Shown here: one piece after another, positions 17,268-26,505 of the stretch
Layout: every line of letters starts with the position of its first letter
Position numbering within the stretch: position 1 is the first letter of the stretch
Assembly (NCBI GenBank): GCA_026707545.1
Contig: JAPOWR010000001.1
Coordinates: forward strand, 248,001 to 312,000
Source of the DNA: Acidobacteriota bacterium
GTDB lineage: Bacteria > Acidobacteriota > Thermoanaerobaculia > Multivoradales > Multivoraceae
Length of the DNA: 64,000 nt
Reading direction: 5' to 3'
Position numbers and translations under genes: made by a program
Notes under the pieces: generated by a model
Told to the model about the DNA's origin: nothing
Seen by the model: only the letters and a program-made list of their open reading frames with translations
The model's database searches: none

Positions 17268-18854
17268 GTGTCGAAGAAGCTCCTGCCGCTCCTGGTCCTG
17301 GCGGCAGCTGCCGCTGTGGTCGTGGTCCTCCTGAGGACCCGGCCGGTAGTGGAAACCGCGCCGCGGGAGATCGCTCCCCCTCCGGTTCGTGTCGTGGCCG
17401 TCCAGCCGACATCGGTCGAACTGCGGGTGCGTTCCCAGGGGTCCGTGGTTCCAGTGACGGAGGCGGACCTGGTCTCTGAGGTCGCCGGCAGCATCGTCTG
17501 GACGGCCGAGAGCTTCGAGGTCGGCGGTTTCTTCGACGCCGGCGACGTGCTGCTCCGTCTCGACCGGCGTGACTACGAATTGGCGCTCGCAAGCGCCCGC
17601 GCGTCGGTCGCACAGGCACGGGTCGCGCTGACGCGGGAGGAGGCGGAGGCCGAAGTCGCCCGCGAGGAGTGGGAGGATCTGGGCGAGCCGGGCGAGCCGG
17701 GTCCGCTGGTGCTTCGAGAGCCCCAACTGGAGGAGGCGAGAGCGCGCGTCGAAGCGGCCGAAGCAAGCGAGGCGCGGGCCGAACTGGATCTGTCGCGAAC
17801 AGCGATCCGCGCACCGTTCGCGGGGCGGCTGCGCGCCAAGCGGGTCGACCGCGGCGAGTTCGTGAACCGTGGCGTACCGCTGGCGACGATCTACTCCGTG
17901 GACGCGGCCGAAGTCACGCTGCCCGTGCCGGACTCGGAGCTCGCCTTCCTGGAACTTCCCCTGGGCTCCGAGCTCGGGGGCGCCGGACCGCGAGTGATCC
18001 TGCAGGCGGAGTTCGCAGGCGGCCGGCACGAATGGGAAGCCCGGGTCGTCCGGGTGGGCGGCGAGATCGACCCGGCGACGCGCATGGTGAACCTGATCGC
18101 TCGCGTGCAGGACCCGTACCGGGCTGCCTCCGGGCTGCCTCCGCTGTCGGTCGGCCTGTTCGTCGATGCGGAGATCGTCGGCCGTTCGGTCGATTCGGTG
18201 TTCGAGGTGCCGCGCGGCGCGCTGGTGGGAGCGGACCGGCTGTGGTTTGTGGAGGACGGTCGACTGATGCTGCGTGGCGTCGAGATTCTGCGGTCGGACC
18301 CGGACGTCGCGATCGTCTCCGGCGGTCTCGCGAGCGGCGATCTGGTCAGCTTGACGATCCTTGAAACGGCCGTGGACGGGATGTTGGTGACGCCGGAGGT
18401 CGTCACACCGGAGGCGGCGGCACCGGAACCCGCGACGCCGGAGTCGGTGGTGGCAGAGCCAGCGGCACCGGCAGAGAGGCCGGCGGCTGCGGCCGGCGAG
18501 CGGGCAACGCTCGCTGCTATCGAGCTGGACTACGGTACGGAGTTCGTCGACGTGCTGCTCCGTACCGGCGGTGAACCCGCTTACCGCACGTTCTGGTTGG
18601 ACGATCCGCCGCGCTATGTCGTCGATCTTGCGGATTGCGTCATGCGGGCCGCCATTACCCGGGTCGCGGTGGACCCGGCCGACGACGGAAGTGGTACCGG
18701 CGGCTCGCCGGCGCGCTCGGTCCGCGTCGCCCAGTTCCGGGGCGGGTCGGACCCGATCACCCGGGTCGTCATCGACGGCGCGGTCAGGGATGAAGTCGAG
18801 CCGATCGGGGACGCTGCCGGCCTTCGGCTGCGTCTGCGCCGGGGCGCGCTGTGA
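17268..18854 (+). CDS. RND efflux periplasmic adaptor with C-terminal AMIN domain
   Basis: Membrane-fusion protein of 528 residues, GTG start. The layout is: N-terminal helix 4-22; barrel-sandwich and hairpin (about 65-215, with RTAIRAPFAGRLRAKRVDRG); beta-barrel to ~315; then a Pro/Ala/Glu linker (about 376-412); then about 115 further residues. This tail reads FVDVLLRTGG, PPRYVVDLADC, ARSVRVAQF and ITRVVIDGA, the pattern of AMIN domains, which bind peptidoglycan and localise amidases or PilQ. Adaptors normally stop near residue 370. The fusion suggests tethering of the pump to the cell wall. The stop overlaps the pump start by 4 bases. Confidence 0.88.
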   Translation: MSKKLLPLLVLAAAAAVVVVLLRTRPVVETAPREIAPPPVRVVAVQPTSVELRVRSQGSVVPVTEADLVSEVAGSIVWTAESFEVGGFFDAGDVLLRLDRRDYELALASARASVAQARVALTREEAEAEVAREEWEDLGEPGEPGPLVLREPQLEEARARVEAAEASEARAELDLSRTAIRAPFAGRLRAKRVDRGEFVNRGVPLATIYSVDAAEVTLPVPDSELAFLELPLGSELGGAGPRVILQAEFAGGRHEWEARVVRVGGEIDPATRMVNLIARVQDPYRAASGLPPLSVGLFVDAEIVGRSVDSVFEVPRGALVGADRLWFVEDGRLMLRGVEILRSDPDVAIVSGGLASGDLVSLTILETAVDGMLVTPEVVTPEAAAPEPATPESVVAEPAAPAERPAAAAGERATLAAIELDYGTEFVDVLLRTGGEPAYRTFWLDDPPRYVVDLADCVMRAAITRVAVDPADDGSGTGGSPARSVRVAQFRGGSDPITRVVIDGAVRDEVEPIGDAAGLRLRLRRGAL

Positions 18855-21800
18855 GCGGCGTGATCGCCTGGTTCGCCCGCAACGGCGTGGCGGCGAACCT
18901 GTTGATGGTCTTCATCGTGGCCAGCGGTGTCTTCGCCCTGATCGGCATGCCGATTGAGGTCTTCCCGAGCATGGAGACGGAGAGCATCACGGTGACCGTG
19001 CCGTACCTGGGCGCGGCGCCGGAAGAGGTCGAGCAGGGCGTCTGCCTCCGCGTCGAGGAGGCAGTGCAGGACCTGGAGGGCGTCGACACGGTCCGGGCCA
19101 CGGCGGCGGAGGGCGTTGGCACCGTAGTGATCGAGCTGGAGAGCGGCGCCGACAACCGCAAGGTCCTGGACGAGGTCAAGTCGCGTGTCGACGCGATCAC
19201 GACCTTTCCCGAGGAGACCGAGAAGCCGATCATCCAGGAGGCGCTCATCCGTCGCCGCGTGATCACCGTGGCGATCTACGGCGACGTCGACGAGCGGGCG
19301 CTCAAGGCGGTCGCCGAGGAGGTCCGCGAGGGGCTGTCCGATCTTCCCGGTATCAGCCAGGTGGAACTCGACGCGGTACGTCCCTACGAGATCTCGATCG
19401 AGGTCTCGGAGGACACTCTCCGGCAGTACGGTCTCACCTTCGACGAAGTCGTGATGGCGGTCCGGCGTTCGTCGCTCGACCTGCCGGGCGGCGCGGTCCG
19501 GGCGCGCGAGGGCGAGATCCTCCTGCGGACGATGGGCCAGGCCTACCGGGGCGCCGAGTACGGCGACATCGTGCTGCGAGCTCGCCCCGACGGCAGCCGT
19601 CTGCTCCTGGACGACATCGCTGAGGTGACCGACGGCTTCGCCGAGACGGACGTGACGTCGCGTTTCGACGGTCAACCTGTGGCCCTGGTCCAGGTCTACC
19701 GGGTCGGCGACCAGAGCGCGCTGCGCCTTGCCCGCCAGGTCAAGGCGTACGTCGCCGAGCGGTCGGCGGCCCTGCCGCCGGGCCTGCAGATGACGACCTG
19801 GCTCGACGACACGGTGCCCCTGCAGGACCGGCTGCGGGTTCTGCTCGAGAGCGGCCGCCTGGGGCTCGTGCTCGTCTTCCTCGTGCTGGCCCTGTTCCTG
19901 AAGTTCCGGCTGGCCCTGTGGGTGTCGGTCGGCATCGCGGTTTCCTTCACGGGCGCGATCGCGGTTCTGCCGTACGTCGATGTGACGATCAACGTGATGT
20001 CGCTGTTCGCCTTCCTGCTCGTGCTCGGCATCGTGGTCGACGACGCGATCGTGGTCGGAGAGAACATCTACCGTCACTTCGAGATGGGCAAGTCGGGAAT
20101 GCGCGCGGCGGTCGACGGTGCGCGCCAGGTCGCGACGCCGGTCACGTTTTCGATCCTCACCACCGTGGCCGCCTTCACGCCGCTCATCTACTCCGTCGAG
20201 GGCCCCTCCGGAGCCATTGCGCGAACCATTCCCCTGGTCGTCATCGGGTGCCTGGCGTTCTCGCTGATCGAGTCCATGTTCGTGCTGCCGAACCACCTCT
20301 CGCACCTGACCCACCGGCACGAGGAGGGGCAGTCCCGCAATGTCGTGTGGGGCTGGTCTCTGTTCCAGGGCTTCTTCAGCAAGCGGATGAAGTGGGTGAT
20401 CGAACGCGGCTACCGGCCGCTCATCGAACGGGCGATCGAGTGGCGGTACTCGACGATCGCCATCGCGGTCGCGGTGCTGGTGATCACGGCCGGTTACATC
20501 TTCTCGGGCCGGATGAAGTTCGAGTTCTTCCCGGACGTGGAGGCCGACAACGCGGTCGTGTTGCTGACCATGCCGCAGGGGACGCCGGCGGAGACGACCC
20601 TGGCGGCGGTGGAACGCATCGAGGCGGCGGCCTCCGTCCTCGAGGAGGAACTGCGGCTGGAGGGTCACGACGTGTTCCGCCACGTCATGGCGACGGTCGG
20701 CGCGCAGCCCTACGCCGCCCTGGTCCAGGCGAGCGGGCCAACGGCCAACTTCCAGGTCGAGGTCGCGGCGCCGCATCAGGGCGAGGTGAACATCGAACTC
20801 ATGTCGTCCCAGGAAAGGACGATTCGGGCCTCGGAGGTCACCCGCCGGTGGCGCGAGAAGGTGGGCACCGTGGCGGATGCGGTCCGGGTCGAGTACACCT
20901 CGAGCCTCGTCAGTTTCGGCGCCGCGGTCGATGTGGAGCTGACCGGAAGGAACCTGGAGCAGCTTCGGGCCGCGGGGGAGGAGATCAAGGCCCGCCTGGC
21001 CGACTATCCCGGCGTGTTCGACATCTCGGACTCGTTCAGGGCCGGCAAGCGGGAGATCCGTCTGGAGCTCGACCCTCGCGCCGAATCCCTTGGGTTGAGC
21101 CTCGAGGCCCTGGGGCGCCAGGTCCGCCAGGGCTTCTACGGCGCCGAGGCGCAGCGGATCCAGCGCGGACGCGACGATGTGCGGGTCATGGTGCGGTATC
21201 CGGTGGAGGAACGGGAAACCCTGGCGTCTCTCGAGGACATGCGGATCCGGACGCCGGCCGGGGCCGAGGTCCCGTTCTCCCTCGCCGGCCGCGCCGAGTT
21301 CGGCCGCGGCTTCGCGACGATCCAGCGCCTGGACCGGCGGCGCGTGCTGAACATCACGGCGGATGTCGATCCGGCGATCGTGACGGCCAACGAAGTTGTC
21401 GCCGATCTCGAAGCCAGCGTGCTTCCCGAGATTCTGGCCGGCTACCCCGGGATCAGCTCTTCGTTCGCCGGGGAACAGGAGGAGCAGCGCCAGACCTTCG
21501 AGGGGTTGTTCGAGGCGCTGGGCGTGGCTCTGATCGTGATCTACGGTCTGCTGGCCATCCCGTTCCGCTCCTACCTGCAGCCGATGATCGTGATGAGCGC
21601 GATCCCGTTCGGCCTGATCGGCGCCGTGATCGGCCACCGGTTGGTCGGGCTCAACCTGACCATGCTGTCGCTGCTGGGCCTGATCGCCCTGACGGGCGTC
21701 GTGGTCAACGATTCCCTGGTCATGGTCGACTTCATCAACCGGCGCGTGGCGGCGGGCATGAAGGTGCATGAGGCGATCCGTGACGCGGGCGCCGCGCGTT

Positions 21801-22069
21801 TCCGTCCGATCGTGCTGACGTCGCTGACCACCTTCGTCGGGTTGCTGCCGCTCCTGCTGGAGCGGAGCTTCCAGGCGCAGTTCCTGGTGCCGATGGCCGT
21901 CTCGCTCGCCTTCGGCGTCCTGTTCGCGACAGCCATCACGCTGGTGCTCGTGCCGTCGCTCTACGCGATCCTGAACGACTTCCGGTCCCAGGTCACCGTT
22001 CAACGGCGGAAGCAGCCCGCCGAGACCCAGGCTGGCGGCGCGACGGATGCCGTGCTCGATGCGGTCTGA
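18851..22069 (+). CDS. RND-family efflux pump permease (AcrB/MexB-like)
   Basis: Inner-membrane proton-driven exporter of 1072 residues, GTG start. It has the usual duplicated layout: helix 1 (AANLLMVFIVASGVFALIG), first periplasmic domain, six helices, second large periplasmic domain, five helices. The proton-relay aspartates sit in GIVVDDAIVVGENIYRH. Closing helices include GLIALTGVVVNDSLVMVDFINR and LLLERSFQAQFLVPMAVSL. Length and motifs fit the HAE1/HAE3-like branch rather than metal-exporting CusA, but the substrate is not readable. A long antisense frame across this gene is a codon-bias artefact. Confidence 0.93.
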   Translation: MSGVIAWFARNGVAANLLMVFIVASGVFALIGMPIEVFPSMETESITVTVPYLGAAPEEVEQGVCLRVEEAVQDLEGVDTVRATAAEGVGTVVIELESGADNRKVLDEVKSRVDAITTFPEETEKPIIQEALIRRRVITVAIYGDVDERALKAVAEEVREGLSDLPGISQVELDAVRPYEISIEVSEDTLRQYGLTFDEVVMAVRRSSLDLPGGAVRAREGEILLRTMGQAYRGAEYGDIVLRARPDGSRLLLDDIAEVTDGFAETDVTSRFDGQPVALVQVYRVGDQSALRLARQVKAYVAERSAALPPGLQMTTWLDDTVPLQDRLRVLLESGRLGLVLVFLVLALFLKFRLALWVSVGIAVSFTGAIAVLPYVDVTINVMSLFAFLLVLGIVVDDAIVVGENIYRHFEMGKSGMRAAVDGARQVATPVTFSILTTVAAFTPLIYSVEGPSGAIARTIPLVVIGCLAFSLIESMFVLPNHLSHLTHRHEEGQSRNVVWGWSLFQGFFSKRMKWVIERGYRPLIERAIEWRYSTIAIAVAVLVITAGYIFSGRMKFEFFPDVEADNAVVLLTMPQGTPAETTLAAVERIEAAASVLEEELRLEGHDVFRHVMATVGAQPYAALVQASGPTANFQVEVAAPHQGEVNIELMSSQERTIRASEVTRRWREKVGTVADAVRVEYTSSLVSFGAAVDVELTGRNLEQLRAAGEEIKARLADYPGVFDISDSFRAGKREIRLELDPRAESLGLSLEALGRQVRQGFYGAEAQRIQRGRDDVRVMVRYPVEERETLASLEDMRIRTPAGAEVPFSLAGRAEFGRGFATIQRLDRRRVLNITADVDPAIVTANEVVADLEASVLPEILAGYPGISSSFAGEQEEQRQTFEGLFEALGVALIVIYGLLAIPFRSYLQPMIVMSAIPFGLIGAVIGHRLVGLNLTMLSLLGLIALTGVVVNDSLVMVDFINRRVAAGMKVHEAIRDAGAARFRPIVLTSLTTFVGLLPLLLERSFQAQFLVPMAVSLAFGVLFATAITLVLVPSLYAILNDFRSQVTVQRRKQPAETQAGGATDAVLDAV

Positions 22070-23534
22070 GGACAGGGGCTCGAGCGCAAGGCGCTCGGCG
22101 GTTACGTTCTTCCTGGCAGCCCTCCTGCTGCTCGCCTGTGCGCCCCAGCAGGTCCAGTACGACCTCGTGCTTCGCGGCGGCCGCGTGATGGACCCGGAAT
22201 CGGGTCTCGACGCCGTGATGGATGTGGGGATCACCGGGGTGGAGATCCGGTCGATCTCGGAAGGCCCGCTGTCGGGCGCCGAGGTGGTGGACGTTTCGGG
22301 CCTCGTCGTGGCGCCTGGCTTCATCGACCTGCACGCCCATGGCCACGATCCGTTCAGCCGCGACCTGCAGGTGCGGGACGGGGTGACCGCGGCGTTCGAA
22401 CTCGAGGGCGGGGCGTACCCGGTCGACGAGTGGTATGAGGAACGGGAGGGCTCCTGGCGGATCCACTTCGGCGCTACGGTTGCCTACGGCGCCGCGCGGG
22501 TGCTGGCCTTCAGAGAGGACGAGCGCGCGGCGACCTACGAGCCGGCGAGTGCGGAACAGATCGAGGCGATCCAGGAGACGCTGAAGGACGGCCTGGCCGA
22601 GGGCGCCCTGGGTGTCGGCCTGCCGCTCCAGTACCAGCCGGGCGCCTCGAGGTCCGAGATCTTCCGCATGTTCCAGACGGCGGCGGAGGCGGGGGTGACC
22701 GTCTTCTCCCACATTCGCTACGCGGGCGTGGTGGAGCCGGAGAGTTCGATCGCCGCCGTCCAGGAGATGATCGCCGACGCGGCCGGCTCCGGCGGTTCGG
22801 TCCACATCGTCCACATCGGTTCGAGCGGGTTGGCGCAGATGCCGACCGTCATCGAGATGATCGACCGGGCGGCCGCCGGGGGCGTCGACGTGACCACCGA
22901 GGTCTATCCCTACACCGCGGCCTCGACCGACATCCGGGCCGCGATCTTCGATCCCGGCTGGCGGGAACGGCTGGCCGCGGACTACGGCGACATCGAGTGG
23001 GTGGCCACCGGCGAGCGCCTGGACGAGGCCGGTTTCAACGAGCGACGGGCCCTTCCCGCGTCCGAGGAGGCGACGATCATCGCGCACATCATCCCGGAGC
23101 GGGAACTCGGCGACGCGATCGCGCATCCAGCCGTGATGATCGCGAGCGACGGCGTCGGCTACATCGACGGCCGGGCCCATCCCCGCGGCGCCGGCACCTT
23201 CGCCCGCGTGCTCGGCCGCTACTCGCGTGACGAGGGTCGGCTCAGCCTGATGGAGGCGATCCGCAAGATGACCCTGGCGCCGGCCCGCCGGCTCCAGGAA
23301 GTGGCGCCGGCGATGCGGAGGAAGGGCCGCCTGAGCGTCGGCGCAGACGCCGACATCACGGTCTTCGACCCGGAGACCGTGATCGACCGGGCCACCTTCG
23401 CCGAACCCGCCTTGCCCTCGGCGGGTATTCCGCACGTGCTGGTGGACGGTGTGTTCGTCGTCCGCGACGGAGAGCTGGTCGAGGATGCGCTGCCGGGTCG
23501 GGCGATCAGGTCAGGCGTCGTCGACGTGGACTGA
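22047..23534 (+). CDS. D-aminoacylase-like amidohydrolase, exported
   Basis: Metal-dependent amidohydrolase related to N-acyl-D-amino-acid deacylases, 495 residues. It starts inside the end of the pump gene (ATG 22047, or 22059). A signal sequence ends LLLLACAP, so a lipoprotein is possible. The mature part begins YDLVLRGGRVMDPESG, has the metal site GFIDLHAHGHDP, and ends with the usual composite domain KGRLSVGADADITVFDPETV and a final VVRDGE. It would release D-amino acids or act on a related amide in the periplasm. The overlap suggests co-transcription with the efflux operon, but a functional link is unproven. Confidence 0.85.
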   Translation: MPCSMRSEDRGSSARRSAVTFFLAALLLLACAPQQVQYDLVLRGGRVMDPESGLDAVMDVGITGVEIRSISEGPLSGAEVVDVSGLVVAPGFIDLHAHGHDPFSRDLQVRDGVTAAFELEGGAYPVDEWYEEREGSWRIHFGATVAYGAARVLAFREDERAATYEPASAEQIEAIQETLKDGLAEGALGVGLPLQYQPGASRSEIFRMFQTAAEAGVTVFSHIRYAGVVEPESSIAAVQEMIADAAGSGGSVHIVHIGSSGLAQMPTVIEMIDRAAAGGVDVTTEVYPYTAASTDIRAAIFDPGWRERLAADYGDIEWVATGERLDEAGFNERRALPASEEATIIAHIIPERELGDAIAHPAVMIASDGVGYIDGRAHPRGAGTFARVLGRYSRDEGRLSLMEAIRKMTLAPARRLQEVAPAMRRKGRLSVGADADITVFDPETVIDRATFAEPALPSAGIPHVLVDGVFVVRDGELVEDALPGRAIRSGVVDVD

Positions 23535-23536
23535 GT

Positions 23537-24367
23537 TCACTGACCAAAGCGCGCCTCCCGCTTCTCCATGAACGCCCTCACGGCCTCCTTGTGGTCCGCC
23601 GTCCGCACCGAGCGGACCATCCCCTCCGCCTCGATGGCGAGCGACTCCCGCAGACTCCCGAGCACGGCTCGGTTCACGTTCCGCTTCATGTAGCCGAGCG
23701 CCGCCCGGGGTCCGTTCGCCAGCTCCAGCGCGAGGCCCCGCGCCTCGGTCGCCAAGTCGTCGAAGGGCACGATGCGATTGACGATTCCGAGCTTGAGGCA
23801 CTCCTCGGCGGTGATGCGGCGGCCGGTCATCAGGAGTTCTTTCGCCACCGCGGGACCCACGAGGCGGGTCAAAAACCAGCTCGATCCGTAGTCGCCGGAC
23901 AGCCCGATGCGCCGGAAGGCGGTCGTAACGAAGGTGTCGTCGGCCATGACACGGAGGTCGGCGGCGAGTGCGATGGAGAGGCCGGCGCCGGCGGCAGGTC
24001 CGGGCAGGGCGGCGACGATCGGCTTGTCCAGTTCCGCCATCCGCAACGTCAGCGACTCCTGCTTCTCGATCAGAGAAGCCACGGCTTCGTCGACCGTTGG
24101 CGGCGCCTTCGGCGCTTCATCGCCCTTCCCCCGGTTCGACCCCATGCCTGAGACGTCGCCGCCGGCGCAGAACGCCCGGCCGGCGCCGGTCAGCAGGATC
24201 GCGCCACAGCGCTCGTCCGCTTCGAGGGTCAGCAGGATGCTGCGTAGCGCCGGCGTCAGGATGTCGCCCAGGGCGTTTCGCTTCTCGGGCTTGTTTAGCG
24301 TCACCGTGGCGACACCGTCCTCGAGGTCGCAGAGGAGTTCGCTCGTGCCGGTGTCGATCGTGATCAT
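23537..24367 (-). CDS. Enoyl-CoA hydratase/isomerase (crotonase family)
   Basis: 276 residues. The ATG at 24367 lies 2 bases after the kinase stop; a GTG at 24370 is also possible. Typical features are the N-terminal TVTLNKPEKRNAL, FCAGGDVSGMG (oxyanion hole) and PGPAAGAGLSIALAADLRVMADD. The glutamate positions of a classical hydratase are not evident: the second site reads GLSGDYGSSWFL, and Asp-Tyr there is more often seen in isomerases or thioesterase-like crotonases. The precise reaction is open. It is the last gene of the minus-strand run beginning with the VOC gene. Confidence 0.85.
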   Translation of the reverse strand: MITIDTGTSELLCDLEDGVATVTLNKPEKRNALGDILTPALRSILLTLEADERCGAILLTGAGRAFCAGGDVSGMGSNRGKGDEAPKAPPTVDEAVASLIEKQESLTLRMAELDKPIVAALPGPAAGAGLSIALAADLRVMADDTFVTTAFRRIGLSGDYGSSWFLTRLVGPAVAKELLMTGRRITAEECLKLGIVNRIVPFDDLATEARGLALELANGPRAALGYMKRNVNRAVLGSLRESLAIEAEGMVRSVRTADHKEAVRAFMEKREARFGQ

Positions 24368-24369
24368 CA

Positions 24370-25575
24370 CTACGCCTCCTGGAATGGCCGCAGGTCGAAT
24401 TCGCCAGCCACGATACCCGCGCCCGTGCCGACCCGGCAGGTGTGGATCTCCGGCGGCCGCCCGAAGCGGCGCTCGAAGGCTGCCGCGGTGCGCTCGCGTA
24501 CATGACGGGCCGCGGCTTCGCTGGTGATCGCGGTCACGCAGCCGCCGAAGCCGGCGCCGGTGAGGCGGGCACCGTAACAACCTTCGGCGCCGGCGGCGGC
24601 TTCCTGGAGAACGTCGAGTTCCTCGATGCTGACGTCGTAGTCGTTGCGGGAGCTGCGGTGGGACTGGGCCATCAGATCGCCGAGCGCGTGCAGGTCGCCT
24701 TGCCGCAGCGCTTCGGCGCCATCGAGGACGCGGCGGCACTCGGTGACCACGTGGCGGGCACGGCGGTCGAGCGGCGATTCGAGTACGTGGCGCAGCCGGT
24801 CGAGGTTGGCCGGTTCCAGGTCGCGGAGCGTGGAGAGCTCCGGCAGATGGGGCCTCAGCAGGTCGGCGGCGCGGAAGCACTCGGACTTCCGGTCGTTGAA
24901 GCCGGTGCCGGAGGCGAGGGCACGGCGGACGCCGGTGTCCGCGACCAGGAAGACGAGACCTTCAGGCGTCGGGATCAGCTCGTGCTCGAGCGACCGGCAG
25001 TCGAGCAACAGGGCGTGTCCCTCGCGGCCGTGGACGGAGGCGAACTGGTCCATGATTCCGGACTGGACGCCGACGTACTCGTTCTCGACCGTTCTGCCGA
25101 CCTGGGCTCGGTCAAGGCCGGAGAGCTGGAAGCCGGCGAGCTGCTCCCAGGCGACGAGGAACGCCATCTCGACGGCCGCCGAGGAGCTGACCCCGGCGCC
25201 GATCGGCAGGTCGCCGCCGAAGACGGCTTCGATCGGCGGCACTTCGATCTCTCGCTGGCCGAGCGCCCAGGCCAGCCCCTGCGGGTAGTCGACCCAGGAC
25301 GACGGCGTGCCGCGTTCCGTGACCGGCGGCGCGGGCTGGACGGCGTCGAAGGCGGCCTCTTCTGCGAGGTCCAGGGCCGCCAGCCGGGTCTCCGCGCCGC
25401 GCGCCCGCCGAGCCGCGACCCAGACCGCGCGGTCGATCGCCGCCGGCAACACCCAGCCCTCGCTGTAGTCGACATGCGCACCCAGGAGGTTGGCCCTGCC
25501 GGGCGCGCGGGCGATGACGTCGGGCTCGGTGCCGAAGCGTTTCCGGAACGCGTCGACGAGATCGCCGGCCTTCAC
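24370..25575 (-). CDS. galK: Galactokinase-like GHMP kinase
   Basis: Cytosolic sugar kinase of 401 residues. It has the GHMP motifs: GRANLLGAHVDYSEG (26-40), PIGAGVSSSAA (124-134) and GAGFGGC near the C-terminus. Catalytic base Asp176 lies in GIMDQF. In characterised galactokinases the first motif reads GEHTDY, and the Glu contacts the sugar O6 side; here it is Ala33. The fold is therefore galactokinase, but the substrate may differ. A GH20 hexosaminidase nearby on the same strand would fit a hexosamine or related sugar, as inference. It sits between the GyrI-like gene (16 bases upstream) and the crotonase gene. Confidence 0.85.
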   Translation of the reverse strand: MKAGDLVDAFRKRFGTEPDVIARAPGRANLLGAHVDYSEGWVLPAAIDRAVWVAARRARGAETRLAALDLAEEAAFDAVQPAPPVTERGTPSSWVDYPQGLAWALGQREIEVPPIEAVFGGDLPIGAGVSSSAAVEMAFLVAWEQLAGFQLSGLDRAQVGRTVENEYVGVQSGIMDQFASVHGREGHALLLDCRSLEHELIPTPEGLVFLVADTGVRRALASGTGFNDRKSECFRAADLLRPHLPELSTLRDLEPANLDRLRHVLESPLDRRARHVVTECRRVLDGAEALRQGDLHALGDLMAQSHRSSRNDYDVSIEELDVLQEAAAGAEGCYGARLTGAGFGGCVTAITSEAAARHVRERTAAAFERRFGRPPEIHTCRVGTGAGIVAGEFDLRPFQEA

Positions 25576-25591
25576 GCGGGAGTCTCTTCCG

Positions 25592-26041
25592 TCAGGCCAG
25601 GAGGTGGTACATGTCGGTGCGGCGCTTCGCCGGGTCGTCGTGCCAGTCGCCGTAGAGCTCCCAGCACGGACCGGCGAGGACGAGGTTCTGCTCGGCGCAC
25701 CATTGGTGGATCGCCTGGTGGACGCCCGGGATCTCGCTGTAGTCGCCGTGGAGCACGGCGTGGGCGCACCGGCCTGCCGGCGTCGCCGAGCGGACGAGGC
25801 CCTCCGCCGCCTGGGTCGAGGCGGGCACCTGGACGCCGACGTCGACTTCCATCTGACCGCCGCTGACGTCCCGGTAGAACCAGACGTTCTGACCGGCGCC
25901 CTCGACGCCGTGTTCCCGCACGAAGGCGCCGACCCGCTCCATCAGGGGCAGGAGCTTGGCGGGAACCTCGGTGAAGGTGGCGCTGGTGCGCGCGGCCAGC
26001 AGGGGCTCTTCCTCGACGGTGACGATCGAGATCTCGGTCAT
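25592..26041 (-). CDS. GyrI-like small-molecule-binding domain protein
   Basis: Single-domain protein of 149 residues of the GyrI/SOUL-like fold, without any DNA-binding domain. Recognisable parts are the opening VEEEPLLAARTSATFTEVPAKLLPLMERV, GQNVWFYRD, the central VDVGVQVPA, AHAVLHGDYSEIPGVHQAIHQWC and the C-terminal LYGDWHDDP. Such stand-alone domains bind hydrophobic ligands or act as cyclopropanyl/thioester hydrolase-like enzymes in some cases. Its start overlaps the FitB-like toxin stop by 4 bases, so it is translationally coupled to the toxin gene. Confidence 0.85.
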   Translation of the reverse strand: MTEISIVTVEEEPLLAARTSATFTEVPAKLLPLMERVGAFVREHGVEGAGQNVWFYRDVSGGQMEVDVGVQVPASTQAAEGLVRSATPAGRCAHAVLHGDYSEIPGVHQAIHQWCAEQNLVLAGPCWELYGDWHDDPAKRRTDMYHLLA

Positions 26042-26505
26042 TGGTTGTCCTCGACAGGCGGCCAGGGATTAACGAGGTGAACGTCGGCCAGCTTGAAGTC
26101 CTGGACGTTTCGTGTTGCCAACATAGCGTCGCGAGAGTGGGCAATAGCCGCAATCTGGCCGTCCGCCTGCGAGATCGGCCGTCCTGCTCTTCGGCAGCGG
26201 GCGGCGATCCTTGCATAGGCCCTCGCGGCTTCCGTGTCGAAGGGAAGGATGCGGCCCGCGAACAAGTCGCCGAACGCCTGATCGGCGGCTCGGGCGAGTA
26301 GCCGGCGTCGCCGGCCCTCAGGCAGGAACGCTATTCCCGCGCGGATCTCGGCTTCGGTCACGGCGGTCACGAACAGGCTGCGCCTGAACTGGCTGTCCAG
26401 CCAAGCGAGGACGATCGGCTGCGGCTTGGGCCGCATGAACTCCGACACGACGTTCGTGTCCACGATGACCGTCGTGGGGGAGTCAGTCGAAGCGGGGTGG
26501 TTCAC
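26038..26505 (-). CDS. fitB: FitB/VapC-type PIN-domain ribonuclease toxin
   Basis: PIN-domain toxin, 155 residues from GTG at 26505, overlapping the antitoxin by 23 bases; a GTG just before DTNVVSE would make a shorter form. Acidic metal-binding residues are in VDTNVVSEF, VTEAEIRAGI and SQADGQIAAIA. LPEGRRRRLL, GRILPFDTEAARAYA and ATRNVQDF are the usual FitB landmarks. It is expected to cleave RNA when not bound by the antitoxin encoded directly upstream. It is embedded in a run of metabolic genes and overlaps the GyrI-like gene downstream. Confidence 0.93.
   Translation of the reverse strand: MNHPASTDSPTTVIVDTNVVSEFMRPKPQPIVLAWLDSQFRRSLFVTAVTEAEIRAGIAFLPEGRRRRLLARAADQAFGDLFAGRILPFDTEAARAYARIAARCRRAGRPISQADGQIAAIAHSRDAMLATRNVQDFKLADVHLVNPWPPVEDNQ

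Noticed and set aside
18614..22324. A 1236-codon open frame on the minus strand across the RND pump
   Set aside because: It is exactly antisense to a clear RND permease, is extremely rich in Arg, Asp, His and Gln, and shows no domain. It results from high third-position GC.
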